Assembly (NCBI GenBank): GCA_032622095.1
Contig: CP136063.1
Coordinates: 180,273,956-180,337,955 of the forward strand
Origin: Siphonodentalium dalli
Taxonomy: Eukaryota > Mollusca > Scaphopoda > Gadilida > Siphonodentaliidae
Length of the DNA: 64,000 nt
Direction of reading: 5' to 3'
This document shows positions 12,236 through 24,893 of this stretch, in pieces (the first letter of the stretch is position 1; each line of letters begins with the position of its first letter). The notes under the pieces are model-generated. The model searched no databases. It was not told the DNA's origin and was given only the letters and a program-made list of their open reading frames with translations. Both the position numbers and the translations under genes were made by a program.

Positions 12236-13412
12236 CAGGCTTCTCAACGGTACGCAGTACCGGTACCGGGTACTCGGGCATTTTTTGCGGTAACGGTTCT
12301 TGTGTGCAGATCCGTCGGTACTCGATACTGTGGTTAAATATATGCACGTTCGTAGATTAGCAGGCTGTTTGGCAAAATACAGTAGTATCAAGTTTCGCTC
12401 TGTAAACTACACGCGATGCACATCGATCGTGATTGTATTCATGGCGCGAGAGGTCGGTCACGGAAGGGTGGTTCATGGTTTTTATGTGTCTATTATAACT
12501 CTTCAATGGTTGAATTCCAATTCTTTGAAAGCACGGCCTTGTGATATTGTTTCAATCTTCCAAAATTATTTTGTGTTGGGAACTTGTGATTGCAACTAAT
12601 GTTTTTGCCTTTATTTTTGCCCAGTTGTGACAATTATACACTAAACCCAGTTACAATTTCTCATCATTTATTCACCAACGACCCCACCCACAAGTATGGC
12701 CCACACGTTTTGATTAATCACATACACACGTACCCGTTCACATGTCGTATCAGTTTGCATATATAAGGTAGACCATTTTAAATTTAAATGGGACTCATGG
12801 AACATCCAGTTATATAATACAATCGGGAACGAATATTCACGAACCGTGCACAATGTACATGTAATTTGCTGAATAGACATGATAGTTCATATTTGGTATA
12901 GGAACTCGTGGAGAGAAATTGTTGCCTAACTTGACTCATTATTGTTTAGATTTAAAATGGCCGACCGCGCGACTTTGCAAATACATTTATTCTGATTGAA
13001 TATTGTGAAGTGAAAACCACCGACGTGTGTCGCGTTACTTTCTATCAATTTATCACACACAGAAGAACAATAAGTTAAAAACACAAAACGTGTGCAACGA
13101 ATAGTTCTATTTTGGTTGATTGAATTGTCTATGTTGTGATTTGCGCATCACTAAACTCTACGGGAAAGTTTGTTAGTATATTCCAAAATGGTATCTAATA
13201 TCCCGAAATAGTCTCTTTATTCTGATATCAAATTATCATTAGTTCAAGTTAATACTAGAGTTCGTGGCTTGTGATTTTCAGCACTGTATTACCTCCAGAT
13301 AAACCTAGAACTATAAAATGGCTTGCCAGTACCGGTACCGGAACCGCGGTACTAGCAAAGTATCGATACCAGTACCAGCATGTGTGGTACCGGCGGTACT
13401 TTGAGAAGCCCG
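12236..13412. mobile_element. hAT-like non-autonomous element
   Basis: Left end caggcttctcaacggtac, right end gtactttgagaagcccg, inverted to each other. Both ends are followed inward by dense copies of gtaccggtacc, as hAT subterminal repeats often are. The flanking 8-mers (attctaca and atttcacc) match at 5 of 8 positions. The length is 1,177 bp. The 99-codon frame at 12300 lies inside and has no support. Confidence 0.6.
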
Positions 13413-13779
13413 ATTTCACCTAGATCACCATGTGATCGACCATACATGGGGTGTGATGACCTGGTTGAATTAAGAGCGGTTTGCTGGATCACTTCTGTCT
13501 TCGAGCTAGATTATACTTATGCTATTTAATGGCATGTTTCTAACGTGGAGGGGTAGATATTATTGAGACCCCACTACTCTTCAATTCACACCAAGTTCTC
13601 AGCTGGCATGTTCGGATATTAGAACCCATAGTCATAATATATTGGTTTATTTTGTGTATACTGGTATAATATAGTTATTTTCAGTACATTTATATACCAG
13701 TAGTGTGGATAACAATGCATATATATATATGTGTATATGTATATTGATTCAACGGATTCAGTGGTTTTGTTCTTTAGTC

Positions 13780-14290
13780 TATCAAATTTGCGGGGGAAAC
13801 ATGGCCACCAGCAGTACACCCTGCCAAATTTCAAATTTGAATCAATTGGCACATCCTGCAGCCAGCATTTATTGGAGAACTGTTTCTCATGTGGATATTT
13901 TGGGTCACCACTAGATAGGAGCCATATTTTTTTCTCAAAATTTCCTTGTGAAAATTCACTACCAGCGGTGATCTTGAGTTTTACTATTTTGATGGCTAAA
14001 TAATAAAATAAATCCATTGTCCGATCGTCACCAGATTCCACAATGATCTTCTGGATAACCAGGATGGAGAGTAATCTATTTTTTTCTCGGAATTTCGTTA
14101 AAAACATGACCACAGACAGCAATTTTGTATCTTACTCTTTGTATGACTGAATTCTTTAGCACCTCTACAGACCACATCCCTCATCCGATAGTCACCAAAC
14201 TTCATATTGATCTTCGGGGTGACCACTAGATGGGAGCTATCGAATGATTTGAATTTCTTTGGAAAACATGGTCGCCAGCAGCCATCTTCT
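13780..14290 (-). repeat. inverted copy of the 'ccaagatggc' tandem array
   Basis: Read on the minus strand it shows the same words as 7.9-8.9 kb (gaccaccccgaag-type sequence, agttatcggatgagggatgt), with at least three degenerate units. The 167-codon minus-strand frame at 13619-14122 is a by-product. Confidence 0.65.
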
Positions 14291-14610
14291 ATTTTGGTTT
14301 TTATATACATGTATATCTCTTCGTGCGGATAGCCAGTATTTCTTGGGTAGTTCAAATTTCCACATTTCTGTCATCATTTGAAATATAAAAATTTACCTGA
14401 TACATGTAGTCCAATGAAAATTAACAAGCGTCCATAAATAAAATTTACCTATGATACTATTATTCCTCACTATCACATGCACCCTTCAAAATTTTGTTTC
14501 GTCGTATCTAATTTTTAATGACCCTTATGGTAATATTGATATAGATACATTTGTCAAACATTTGTTTGTACAATATACAGGTATAAAGTTTGTAACTAAA
14601 TCTAGAAATA

Positions 14611-14985
14611 TATAATACTAGCTGATGTACTCGACTTCGTTCGGGCTATTTAGGGATTTCTTTGTGGTCGCCTTCATCTGGGCAGTACCCGGTATATACA
14701 GCATCTGGACAAACTATTTTTCAATTGGTCCAGAAACATGACTATATCAGCACGTTCGATGACATGGTCGCACGTGAAATTGGACCCGTCCATATTGCTC
14801 CCGGGATCGAAGTAGTCCTACACACAAATTTTAGTCGGATCGGTCAAGGTCCAGAAACATGCCTATGAGTGAGGTCAGGTTGACACATTAAATACCAAAT
14901 CCGAGTCGGATCGGTCGCGCAGTGTTCGAGTCTATAACACACATACATACATGCATTCATACACACATACATACAGGCAGATATT
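14611..14985 (+). mobile_element. retroelement 3' region ending in (ACAT)n
   Basis: It begins tactagctgatgtactcgac and then ttcgttcgggc, and ends with gtcgcgcagtgttcgagtct followed by degenerate acatacatacat. This arrangement is common for tails of RTE-like or related elements in invertebrates. There is no coding part, and the class is uncertain. Confidence 0.5.
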
Positions 14986-16319
14986 CCAAAATGTATAATC
15001 GATAGCTACAATAATTCTATGATAAATAGTTTACGGGCGACCTGATGCATGCATCTTAGTTTTCTTGTTACCGATGGCGGGCGTATGTACGCCGATTTAG
15101 GCGTGGAATTTATTTTTGTATGTGACGGCTCCATGCGTCCATACATATTCGCCGTATTTAGATTACAGGGCCAGAAACTTCGTAGCTATACAAATTTGGA
15201 GAAGCACACCCGACTCTTTACCAATTTCGTGGTTTATATCAGGATCTAACCTGATCAATACCTTTCTTCTCCCTGTTTTCGCCATCTCTTCCATAGTCTA
15301 TACCATTTAAAGAACCGGAATGCGTTGAAATATGTAAAGGAGTCACTATTTGATATGTATGTCAAATTCGACTAACTATTTTCACAAATAGTCAATAGTC
15401 TTATATATGGAGAAAAAATATTATATCATTTCAATATAATACCTGATTGTTTCCGATAGCAATTGAGGGGCAGCTATCTAGATGGTCCCAAAGCGGCTCT
15501 TGCAGGGGTATTTTATGGGGGAGCTACCGGTGGTATTTATAAAAGTTAAAATTCCACCAAACCTATAGGAAATCAGACTTATAATTATATAGAGTCAACT
15601 CCATGATTTGGTAGCGTCGGATTCAGGGATGGGAGTCGAGGTAGAGATTGTGGTTGGGGTTCCAACATTGATTTTAACCTTTAAGCTTGTTGTTGAATTA
15701 CCCAAGAAAAAAATCTTCTCTGCATTAAACCGCCTGTAATGCATATGTTATATTGGGAAAATAAATATGTTTACATCAAACTGATTTGGAAAATGTCGCT
15801 GATTTCCACCAAACTTGAATATAGATATTTCGAACTTCATTATCTCAGGACAGTGAAAGTCAGTGCTTGTAGTCTGTTTAGGGAGGGGGTGGTACGAAAG
15901 TTTGGGCTAGGCGAGGCTGGTGCGGGAATCCGACATGGGAGAAAATGGGGACCGATTTTAAAGCTTGGTCTGAGCTGAGGGACATATGGATGTGCCAGTC
16001 CCATCGTAACATTGCCATTTCGACAATAAATGATACTGCACGTACACATAAAGCATGAACCCCTCATACTGAGCCAGTGCCTCAATTGGGCTACTCGTGT
16101 GTTCCCGTCTGTAAATAGACTCAGTTGGATGTAATTCAACTGCCATTCACAATCATATCTCATTGTGTATAAATTCATACTACATGAATCTGTTGCATAT
16201 TCTAAAGACAATGGCTCCCGCGCCTATGTCTGCTTCTTAGACTCACATGTGTGGCACTCTGCACTTTTATTGAAACTACATTGGTATCGAAGACAAAATA
16301 CTTCTGACAACCCACAACA
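14986..16319. other. no recognised gene
   Basis: Short open frames only. The 123-codon minus-strand frame at 15840-16211 covers a repeat word (gttggatgtaattcaactgc at 16123) that recurs at 17716, so it is not a gene. Confidence 0.35.
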
Positions 16320-17400
16320 TGCATTTTGATTGCAACAGCGGTGTCGGAAAAATTGTAACGGATTCATTTTGGAACCACTGGACATATGTCAAGGGACGCG
16401 ACAAGAAACAGTGTATTCGTCGTTTTTTCTATCTAGTGTACATAAATGACCTGATCAAAGACCTCTCATATACACCCAAAGTGAAAGTGTATGGTATTTG
16501 TTGTTCTGCTCCGACAACCGCTTGGACTCGACGTTGTCTAAATGCTATGAGTTTCAGCGTGAAATGGAGACGTAACGAGTCCATTCAGAAACACGACGGT
16601 TCTAACAGGTCGTGGTCTCTGTGTGGAAGCCTGAACTCTTGTCACAAAACATGCGTCGGACATATTTTACTTTATCTGGGAAGCAGAAACTGCAGTCTTG
16701 CACACCGACCACGATGATTAAATTATTCAAATTAGTTCAGCTACCGAGAGCTTTATACGGTGCGGAACTTTTCCCACTTGACAATCAATCCGCCATACAA
16801 ACGATAGAGAAGTCATTCCGAAAATGCATACAAAACTGCCAATCTCTACCAGTTCGTATCAGAACCAATATTTCTCAAAGTCTTCTGGGTGTCATGCCCG
16901 TGTCAAGAGAACCACGTGTGAACAAACTTTTATTCGCGGAGAAGCTTGTTCATCTTCCACAGGGGCATCAGATTCCATTGCATCTATTCTTGCTGAAATT
17001 GCACCAATACTTGTTTTTTAACCGCCAGTCCTCTGGGTCATGCCTTTGATCCGCCAGTACAACCTTCAAAATGTTCTCCAAGAATACATGGGTATTGGAT
17101 TCTTTCCTGATTGAAAGGAATGAGAAAAAAAGCTCGTGAAATCGCCAGTCACAGAACATTACAGACAAGAGTGGTTTAACCTTGTTTCATCTGACAGCCA
17201 TGCATCTCTCGTTCTTTCTGAAATGTCACGCCGATCCGCCGTCTTCTTGGCGAATATGGTCTCTGCTTTCGCGCAACCGGTACCGATCGGCGAGGGAGCT
17301 GTGTCATTTGGAGCTTCTGTTGAACAAAACCTCATATCCAGATATATTGTGTTGTGATCAATGAGGCTACTCAAGCTTTATTCTCGTGTAATGTTGGCAT
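16319..17400 (+). pseudogene. LINE reverse transcriptase remnant, same family as 54 kb
   Basis: Frame-shifted pieces in the right order: FFYLVYINDLIKDLS (RT core) near 16420, then MRRTYFTLSGKQKL to LFFNRQSSGSCL (16654-17049, thumb region, with LPRALYGAELFP), then LELLLNKTSYPDILCC near 17310. The 415-codon frame at 54185 has matching pieces (LRRTYFGLTGRSLL, LPKALYGCEILP, LNKTTYPNNMIC). The catalytic ADD motif is lost. It has at least three shifts and is dead. Confidence 0.8.
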
Positions 17401-17604
17401 TACAGTACATCTACAATACATTTTGACGTATTCGGGATCCGGGCTTTCGGTCGTCTGCAATCCCTTTCACACGAGAACTTAACGGCCCATTGTCAATGCA
17501 TAGATGATTGTTCCAACTCCAGGGGAACTGATTGAATTGATGGCGCTGTGTACCTTCTAAGTGCGAGTAACCTAATGGGGGGCACTCATATCACGCAATA
17601 TACG

Positions 17605-17620
17605 CCCCCCCCCCCCCCCC
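17605..17620. repeat. poly-C run, 16 bases
   Basis: An uninterrupted C run, a likely site of length polymorphism or sequencing error. Confidence 0.9.
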
Positions 17621-17640
17621 AGGCATGTGATTCGCTTGTC

Positions 17641-18885
17641 GTTGTTGTTTATTTGTGCATATGTATATTGTATTCACTATATACTATACTGTCCACAGAG
17701 TAGGTAAATTAAAAAAGTTGGATGTAATTCATCTGCCATTCACAATCATAAATCATTGCATATAAATGCATGGTATTCTTAACTTCTTAAATCCAATAGT
17801 GTCTGTTTTTACATGCATACACGACAACTGTATAGCATTTGTATGGATACGTGTGTATAGAATAGTGTTTTATCCCATAATTTGCCCATAAAAGCAGTTT
17901 TTATAATTATCGGTAAGACACACGTTTAATATCAGCGCGTGCGATGACGTCACGCCGTTCGTTAAATGACTTGCGATCGCTGTTGTTGATGATCGTTGTT
18001 TTCGATGAAAACTTCGCGTTGCTTCGCGTTTATTAGATCATGTGATAAAAGGTATCTCACACTCGTCCTATTTTATACGTAATTTATCAACATCGTCCAC
18101 TAAATCCTATTTGAGCCTCGGTAAACCTGGGTTCAAATCGAATTTAGTGAACTCAGTTGATAAATTCCGTACACATAGAAACTCATGTGAGATCCTCTAT
18201 ATATGTGTATCCACACCCAAACCCTCTAAATACATGTAGTCTGATCATATATAGTTGTAAATCTCATAATTGGAGGAAATTAAAGCATACATATATTCCT
18301 CGGGAGGGTACCAAGTTACTACCAACATATCATATTGTTTTGTTTTTAAAATATGGGCGGAAATATTTAGATAACTAAATCCAAAAAAGATGTTGGTGGA
18401 CAACTCAATTGCGTATTTGCAAAATTGCAAGAGATACGCTGTTAGGGTGGATACACACATGCATGTAATCTCTGTATGTAAAATACATGTATTTTACATG
18501 GCCACACCAATAATTGACAATATTAATCACCTGCGCGCGAGCGATTCATTGTTAACAGGCCAGACAAGTGAGTAGTCATAAGCGAAGTCAAACTCTCCGC
18601 TATCAGGACATTTAAGGCCAGTCCAAAACAGGTCTTCTCTTACGGATGTGGAAATTAGTTAAGTCTGTGTGATATCTGCCATTTTTTAATGCACGAGCAC
18701 CAGAAGCAACACATCTGTTGTATACAGGCTTGAAATAGAACATTTTCGACCACGATGCTTGCTTGGCGTGGGGTTTCGGAAGCTTCAAATATCTAAGGGA
18801 CTTAGTTGAATGTATCGGTCGGAATAATCTGGGTAAGAAAGTACAATATAATATGTTTTACTTAAATCGCTCAGAGTTAGCCACC
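17641..18885. other. no recognised gene
   Basis: Contains the second copy of the 16123 repeat word (17716-17780). At 18129 gggttcaaatcgaa resembles a Pol III B box, but no A box is visible. Short frames only. Confidence 0.35.
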
Positions 18886-19025
18886 CCGTCTGGTAGCTTT
18901 CGGGATCATATATAGCCCCAAGTCGGGGATCATATAGCCCCTGCGTAAGGAACTCCTGATAATATTGCCCCCCCTCCCATGTTGGGGATCATAGCCCCTG
19001 CGTTGGGGAAATCCTGGGGCCATCA
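18886..19025. repeat. short degenerate repeat, 'ggggatcatagcccc'
   Basis: The words gggatcatatagcccc and ggggatcatagcccctgcgt recur three times within about 140 bp. Confidence 0.5.
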
Positions 19026-20239
19026 CTTGTATAAAAAAATCAAGAGAAGACTGACAATGATTTAAACAGGAAGTCCAACATTTGGGTTATCGCGCGAACA
19101 ATTATTTTAAGCGGCCTGACGACTTCGTTCAGTCAACGGTACTCTGCACGTTCAGAGCTTGGCTCACTGTGGTCAAACATAACCGTAATGATTGGGTTGT
19201 CAACAGATACATATTACATGGTCTTTATGATCCATGTAAAACGCCAAATACACGATAATTACAGAGATTACATGCATGTGTGTATCCACCCTTAGAGTCA
19301 TTAATGGTGGTCAGTGGTGAGGAACACACATTTATACAAGTCGGAAGGCCACGGTTTTGGGGCCGTCGGAACCAGGGATGGTGGTCGGCACCGAAAATAA
19401 TAGTTTATTTTGCCGCTTCCCACAAGACGTATACATATTAAAGGGGCCGTCCGATTCCGGGGAGAAAACAAAACTTTTTAGCGCCGGGTATCGATCCCTA
19501 TACTTGTTAAGTAAGACAATATGTTCATGAATTCTTTCACGTCAAGTGGTGATGGAATCTATGTGGGGAAACTACAAGATATGCCTTTCATACATTATTA
19601 CAGTTTAATCGTAAATGTCACATATTCTAATCAATACATGCATACCCATATGTACACCAGGCATGTATAAGATGTTACACATATAATTAATCTTAAGGTT
19701 AAGTTTTCATATATGTATATATACTTCCATATTATATCGCTATATCGCAGGGTCTATTCCCAGTTTGGATAATTCATTGTTAACGGTGGATACGGACGAT
19801 GAGATGTTAACGGCGTTAGACTCTCTACCCGGGAAGATAAAGCAATATCAATGAATTAGAGTCCCAACCGATCAATTTCTTAGGATAATGGTCGGAGCCA
19901 TCGAAAAGAGTCGGAGCCAATGCAACACTTTTAATTTGGATGTTTATTATAAAAAAAAGTCAGCACAAGGAGACGAACTTCTTTTTCCATCATGTGTCTG
20001 AAATGTCATAGACCATTGTTGATTTTGCGCCATGAGAGTTGTATATTAACTGGAAAACATTGCCTGAAGATCGAATAAATTTTTTTCGCGAATTCTTTAC
20101 TGATCAAGGCGTCGATTGAGCACAATGATTGCATGAACTATTCGTTAGTTTCAAAGTGAACGTTCGGGTCGTTGCCACAAACTGATTCCACAAAGAATTT
20201 TGACAGAGTCAAACAAGAAGAGCACACAACTAATTAGAG
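19026..20239. other. no recognised feature
   Basis: AT-rich spacer; I can support no gene or element here. Confidence 0.35.
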
Positions 20240-22017
20240 AGTCGCTAAAATGCAAGCTTGGCGTCAAGCTTTGCGGTTTTTGAGGGAGCTACATGACTAA
20301 AACACAAGCTTGGCTGTTTGAAATTTTTAAAAGCCTTTTAAACGCTGTTTTCGCGTGAATCTCTAAAACATATTCCAGCTAGTTTTCATTTAAAAACATG
20401 CAATATGATTATCATTTCTCACACTTATAGTCGAGCTTGACGGTTTTGAACACTTTATAATAAGAATTTTTTATCTTTAGATGACCGATGGCTATTTAAT
20501 AGGGGCGTGGTCTCCGAATGAAAATTTCGCTTGTTTACGCAGATTTCTTTGTCAATTTTTGGCCGATTTCTCATTTTAAATACCAGTTGTACCTAGTTTT
20601 CATGTAAAACATGTTCAATGATTGTCATTTATCACTCTAATTGTCGAGCTTGGCGGTTTTGAACATTGTTTGCTGAGAATTTTCTACTTTTAGATGACCG
20701 ATCGATCACCGAACCGCCAAGCTAAAATTTTAAATAAAAATACTGAATTTCCGCCGATTTCGCGTTTCTAAAACACGTTCCAGCTAGTTTTCCGGTAAAA
20801 ACATGTAAAATGTTTATCATTTCTCACTCTTAGGGCGGGTACACATGAAGCTGCAAGAAAATATATGCAAGAAAATATCAGGTCAAATTGCACACTGATA
20901 TTTTCTTGCTGCAAAGATTACGCCCGTGAGAACGCGGCGGTTTAAACGGCGTTGATTGAGCTCAATCAGAACAGTATTTGTCATGCTGGTTCAAGTGAAT
21001 TGTGTCCGGTAAATAACCTATAGTCCATTTTGGCAATTCATAGCTTTGTGAAATTTCCAACTGTTGACATGTATTACCGAAGTCGGGTGGGATTAGGCAC
21101 CCACCGACCTGTAGCAACGTTGCTGATCTCATGCATAAAGACATGCTGCATAATGAGAAAGTGGTCACGTTATTTGGAAATTTGAAAATGTTATAATTTC
21201 ATAGTGTATGCATATGTGGGGTGACAAATGTTATTATGGTTTTGTGGCAAATCGGATGACCCCACCCCCATTGAGACCCCATATGAAGTTTTCAGGAGAT
21301 TGTTTCTTGGTCCATGGGGCTGTGGTATACATTACGTTACCGAACTTACATGAGTTCATGTGGGGACATGAGACCCCCGCCAACTATGGCCAAAGTTTTC
21401 ACCAGTTGGAAACAATATTAGTTGGAAATTTCACACCAACAATGGTTTGAAATTGAGTCTGATTTTTCAACCATTAATGTATGTGGAATTAGTGGTTTTA
21501 GACCAACATTTGCATTTCTTCCTACTTTGGTCAAAATATTGGTTTGGCATTTCTTCTAGCCCCCCCCCCCTCCCCGGTGTCCAGTCAAAATTCAAGACAT
21601 GTGAGGTACCAGATGGGAAATACGATGGGAGGTGTGCAAATTAAATTATGTGATCTTGGGTCTTTTTGGCCCGATTCATCATTCAAGAGGGGGTGCAGTT
21701 GGAAATCCACGGACATCCTCCGTCAGCGGAAACCTTCAAAAGATATATGTCTCCACACATATCCATATAATAGCTCAGCGATTATGTCAAACAATCCAAA
21801 ATGGAATTACGAAGTCAATTGTTGAAACAGGCGATAATATTGATGGATCATAACTCGAGTGCGTGAACAGTTACCAGCGTGTCCCTTATAGAGATTAGTT
21901 AACGGATACCGATGGCCACCAATCAAGGTGAACACATATCACCAACTGGCGATAAAATATCAGCGCGCTGTCTTCCTCGGATATTTTCCGGTATTATTTA
22001 TTTCATTGGTCAAGTGA

Positions 22018-23611
22018 GGCCCGTTCCAAACGACGGATTTTTGTCGACTCGAATCTAATACCAGACCCACAATTGTATTAAATGCGTCAAAAATGCGACG
22101 TTTGAAACAATTAGATCCGTGTCAGACGCATCACAGACGAATCTCCGTCCAATTCAGACGAATCTTCGTCGGTGATGCGTCTGAAATCCGTCTTGGTTTC
22201 AAACGACGGATTTTTGACGACTCGAATCTAATACATGTGACGAAAAGAGCCGAAAGTTGCCGAAGAACGTATGCAAATGATATGATAATGATATGATAAT
22301 GGTATAATAATGAGGGGGTTCCCCTTATCTGCAGAAATACCCACATGACGTCATTTGTCGCACCACTCTCTTTGTTATAAAGAAAGATATATCTATAATC
22401 ATTGCTTAGGTAACATTGTGCAAATTGTAATTATTTTTGTAGTTTGATTCCTCAACGAACATGGCATGTCACTGACTCACATCTTATAATGGACATAGTA
22501 TCAATGATTTATAATAATCCATATATACCGGTATAAGGGGTAGGGGTTGTAGCAACTGATTTATAGTAATTCATATAGACTGATATTCCTTATTGTAAGG
22601 AATAGGGGTGGTAGTCTCTGATGTATACTAATTAATATATACCGGTATTACTTATTATAAGGGGCAGAGGTGGTACCACTGCTTTATAATAATTCATACA
22701 TACCGGTATTACTTATTATGAGGGGTATAGGGGTGGTAACCTCTTATTTACAATAATTCATATATTCAGGTATTACTTGTTATAAGGGGCAGAGTGATAG
22801 CCTATGATTTATAATAATTTATATATACCGGTATTCCTTATTATAAGGGGTAGGGGTGGTAGCCTCAGATTTATAATAATTTATATGAACCTGTATTACT
22901 TATTATGAGGGTAGGGCGGTAGCCTATGATTTATAATAATTCATAGATACCGGTATTCCTTATTATAAAGGATATAGGTGGTAGCCTATGATTTATAATA
23001 ATTAATATATTCCGGTATTCCTTATTATCAGGGGTAGGGGTGGTACCACTGATCTTATTTATAATAATTCATATATACCGGCAATACTTATTATGAGGGG
23101 TATAGGGGTGGTAACCTCTTATTTATAATAATTCATATATTCCGGTATTCCTTATTATAAGGGTAGGGGTGGTAGTCTCTGATTTATAATAATTCTTGTA
23201 TACCTGTATTTACATGCATGGTATACACATACATGGCAATTGGTTGCACGATATAACATTTATTTGTAGCGCCATTTATAGTATATTATATAACTATATT
23301 GTACTATATACATCCTCATATACATATGCACATATATATTCGCGCTGCAATCGCGCATATATTTATACATAATTTATACTGTATTTTAGTATATATATGT
23401 ATAACATACCGGTATATATAGGCCTCTATATCTACGCGTGACCATTTTGTGACGGTAACCGGGAATCCACCTTTAAATAAATGGACCGATGTATTAGATT
23501 CGACGCGACGAAGATGCGTCCGTCTGAAACAAAATTGACCGCAGTCGCATCACCGACGGATTTAATACAATTAGATTCGAGTCGACAAAAATTCGTCGTT
23601 TGGAACGGGCC
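22018..23611. mobile_element. nested non-autonomous transposon, GGCCCGTTCC ends
   Basis: Terminal inverted repeats of about 42 bp: ggcccgttccaaacgacgga on the left, tcgtcgtttggaacgggcc on the right. Further inside are repeated words such as agacgaatcttcgtcggtga. It holds the 62-bp minisatellite. The flanks (aagtga and taagtca) do not give a clean duplication. The superfamily is open. Confidence 0.75.
22505..23210. repeat. minisatellite, about 62 bp unit, about 11 copies
   Basis: The unit reads roughly ggggtaggggtggtagcctc, then tgatttataataattcatat, then ataccggtattacttattat. Units differ by a few substitutions and 1-6 bp indels. It fills nearly half of the nested transposon. Confidence 0.9.
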
Positions 23612-24009
23612 TAAGTCACATGGGGCATACCTGATATTTTCTTTGCCCGCCATGTGTACGCGTCCTTATAGTCGAGCTTGGGCGGTTTTGAACATTTTAT
23701 ATTAAGAATTTTTCACGTTTAGTTGACCTTTCACCGAACCGCCAAGTTCGAATTTAAAATACAAATATGAAGCTGAATTTCCGCCGATTTCACGTTTTTA
23801 AAACATGTTCCTGCTAGTTTTCATGTAAAAACATGTAAAATGTAAAAGTCCGCGACCGCATCACACAACCAGGTCAATGGGTTCTGACACTCGCACAGGA
23901 GTGGAAGGCGGGCATTGTACCACCAAGAGTTGAGGGGCCCCGACCGACCTTAAGTCAACCGGCTGGCATTGCACCCTCTTCCTACCTTTGAGCTCGTAGT
24001 ACAAACCCG

Positions 24010-24069
24010 GAATACAACTATAAGGCAACTGGAGTCCATGCAAGCACTGAATATGACAATAAATTACAA
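24010..24069 (-). CDS. candidate exon or open frame, end of TM7 or tail
   Basis: From an acceptor-like ttgtcatattcag the frame reads CLHGLQLPYSCIPGLYYELK and then gtaggaag, a possible donor. Phase 0 fits the 42-base candidate exon. The frame also stays open to 23861 in sequence more GC-rich than its surroundings. LHGLQ faintly recalls the LQG of TM7. It lies inside the inverted arms of the 20.2-24.5 kb repeat, which weakens the case. Confidence 0.2.
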
Positions 24070-24765
24070 TCATTCACAACTCAAAATGATATATATATCA
24101 ACGCACAAAACCCACAAAGAAAACAAGTTAATTCTTCTTTGCTGGTCCTGATTCGGTGACATCCACCCCATGCACGGTAGGCAAACACCCATCGTGCATG
24201 GTTAGATATCAATCTACTTACAAACTCACATACCCTACAAAAGCTCTTCAGCGGAATTACAGCATTCAAAAGTGGGTTGTAGGAGAGGGCCTATGGCCCT
24301 TTCAAATCTTCCCAGGTATCATCCCAAACTCCAAACTTGCTTCCAAAAGAATGCACGCGAAAAAAGCGTTTAAAATGCTTAAAAGAAAAATATTCAAATC
24401 GCCAAGCTTGTCTTTTAGTCACCTCCCTCAAAAACCGACAAGCTTGGCACCAAGCTTGGCACCAAGCTTGCATTTCAGCCACTGTCCAATAATTATGATT
24501 TTATTTCGCGATGTATCAGTTGTTCTCTTTAAAAAAAAGATTCACTCAAAGTTCATTCGATAAAGCTTCGAATTTCTTTTTCAAACTCATGCGTTTACCA
24601 GCAACAGTCTGTCAAATGTGGCGCCAAAATTAGTTTTAAAATTATGCGCGCTGCACAGTTTGACTGCATATCTATGATACATTGTATTTATAAAGTAGTC
24701 TTAATTTAAACTCAAGAAAAGTTTAGACTTCCTGAATGTTAGAACATTTGGTCCAATTTACTTAC

Positions 24766-24807
24766 CCGATGGTCAAGTAAGATCTTGAATGTGAAGATGG
24801 ACAAACT
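24766..24807 (-). CDS. candidate receptor exon, part of TM7
   Basis: A 42-base segment lies between a strong acceptor (tttattctttcag) and a strong donor (gtaagtaaatt). It is open in phase 0 to 0, as the TM6 exon requires, and encodes SLSIFTFKILLDHR. The supposed intron to the TM6 exon is 3.2 kb, of which 2.6 kb is one transposon copy, so the older intron would have been about 0.6 kb. It is too short to identify by sequence. Confidence 0.4.
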
Positions 24808-24893
24808 CTGAAAGAATAAAATATTGCACATTATAGATGCCCGTCCGATTTTACCTCATATTTGTACCTATTCTAAACCATGTAAAACATAAT

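Larger units (their letters stand above)
20833..23665. mobile_element. PIF/Harbinger-like element with TTA duplication
   Basis: Ends gggcgggtacacatg and the complement of catgtgtacgcgtcc, extended inward by ttgcaagaaaatatcagg-like sequence on both sides (about 40 bp in all). TTA flanks both sides (20830-20832 and 23666-23668). The length is 2,833 bp, of which 1,594 bp is a second, nested element. No transposase is seen. Confidence 0.65.
20240..24483. mobile_element. outer inverted-repeat element holding nested insertions
   Basis: Left arm 20240-20363 (tgcaagcttggcgtcaagct, then ggtttttgagggag, then ttcgcgtg) is inverted to right arm 24351-24483 (cacgcgaaaaaagcg, then ctccctcaaaaaccg, then gccaagcttggca). 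Inside lie direct repeats of about 190-220 bp, each with tcgagcttggcggttttgaa, at about 20430, 20645 and 23670. The third is separated from the others by the TTA-flanked element. This may be one element or independent arms. Confidence 0.5.

Noticed and set aside
13619-14122. 167-codon minus-strand frame
   Set aside because: It runs through an inverted 'ccaagatggc' tandem array.
15840-16211. 123-codon minus-strand frame
   Set aside because: Contains a repeat word shared with 17.7 kb and has no recognisable domain.
18129-18145. Possible tRNA gene from a B-box-like word
   Set aside because: No A box at the right distance and no cloverleaf could be drawn.
22505-23210. CRISPR-like regular repeats
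   Set aside because: Units are contiguous and diverged, without spacers, in animal DNA; this is a minisatellite.
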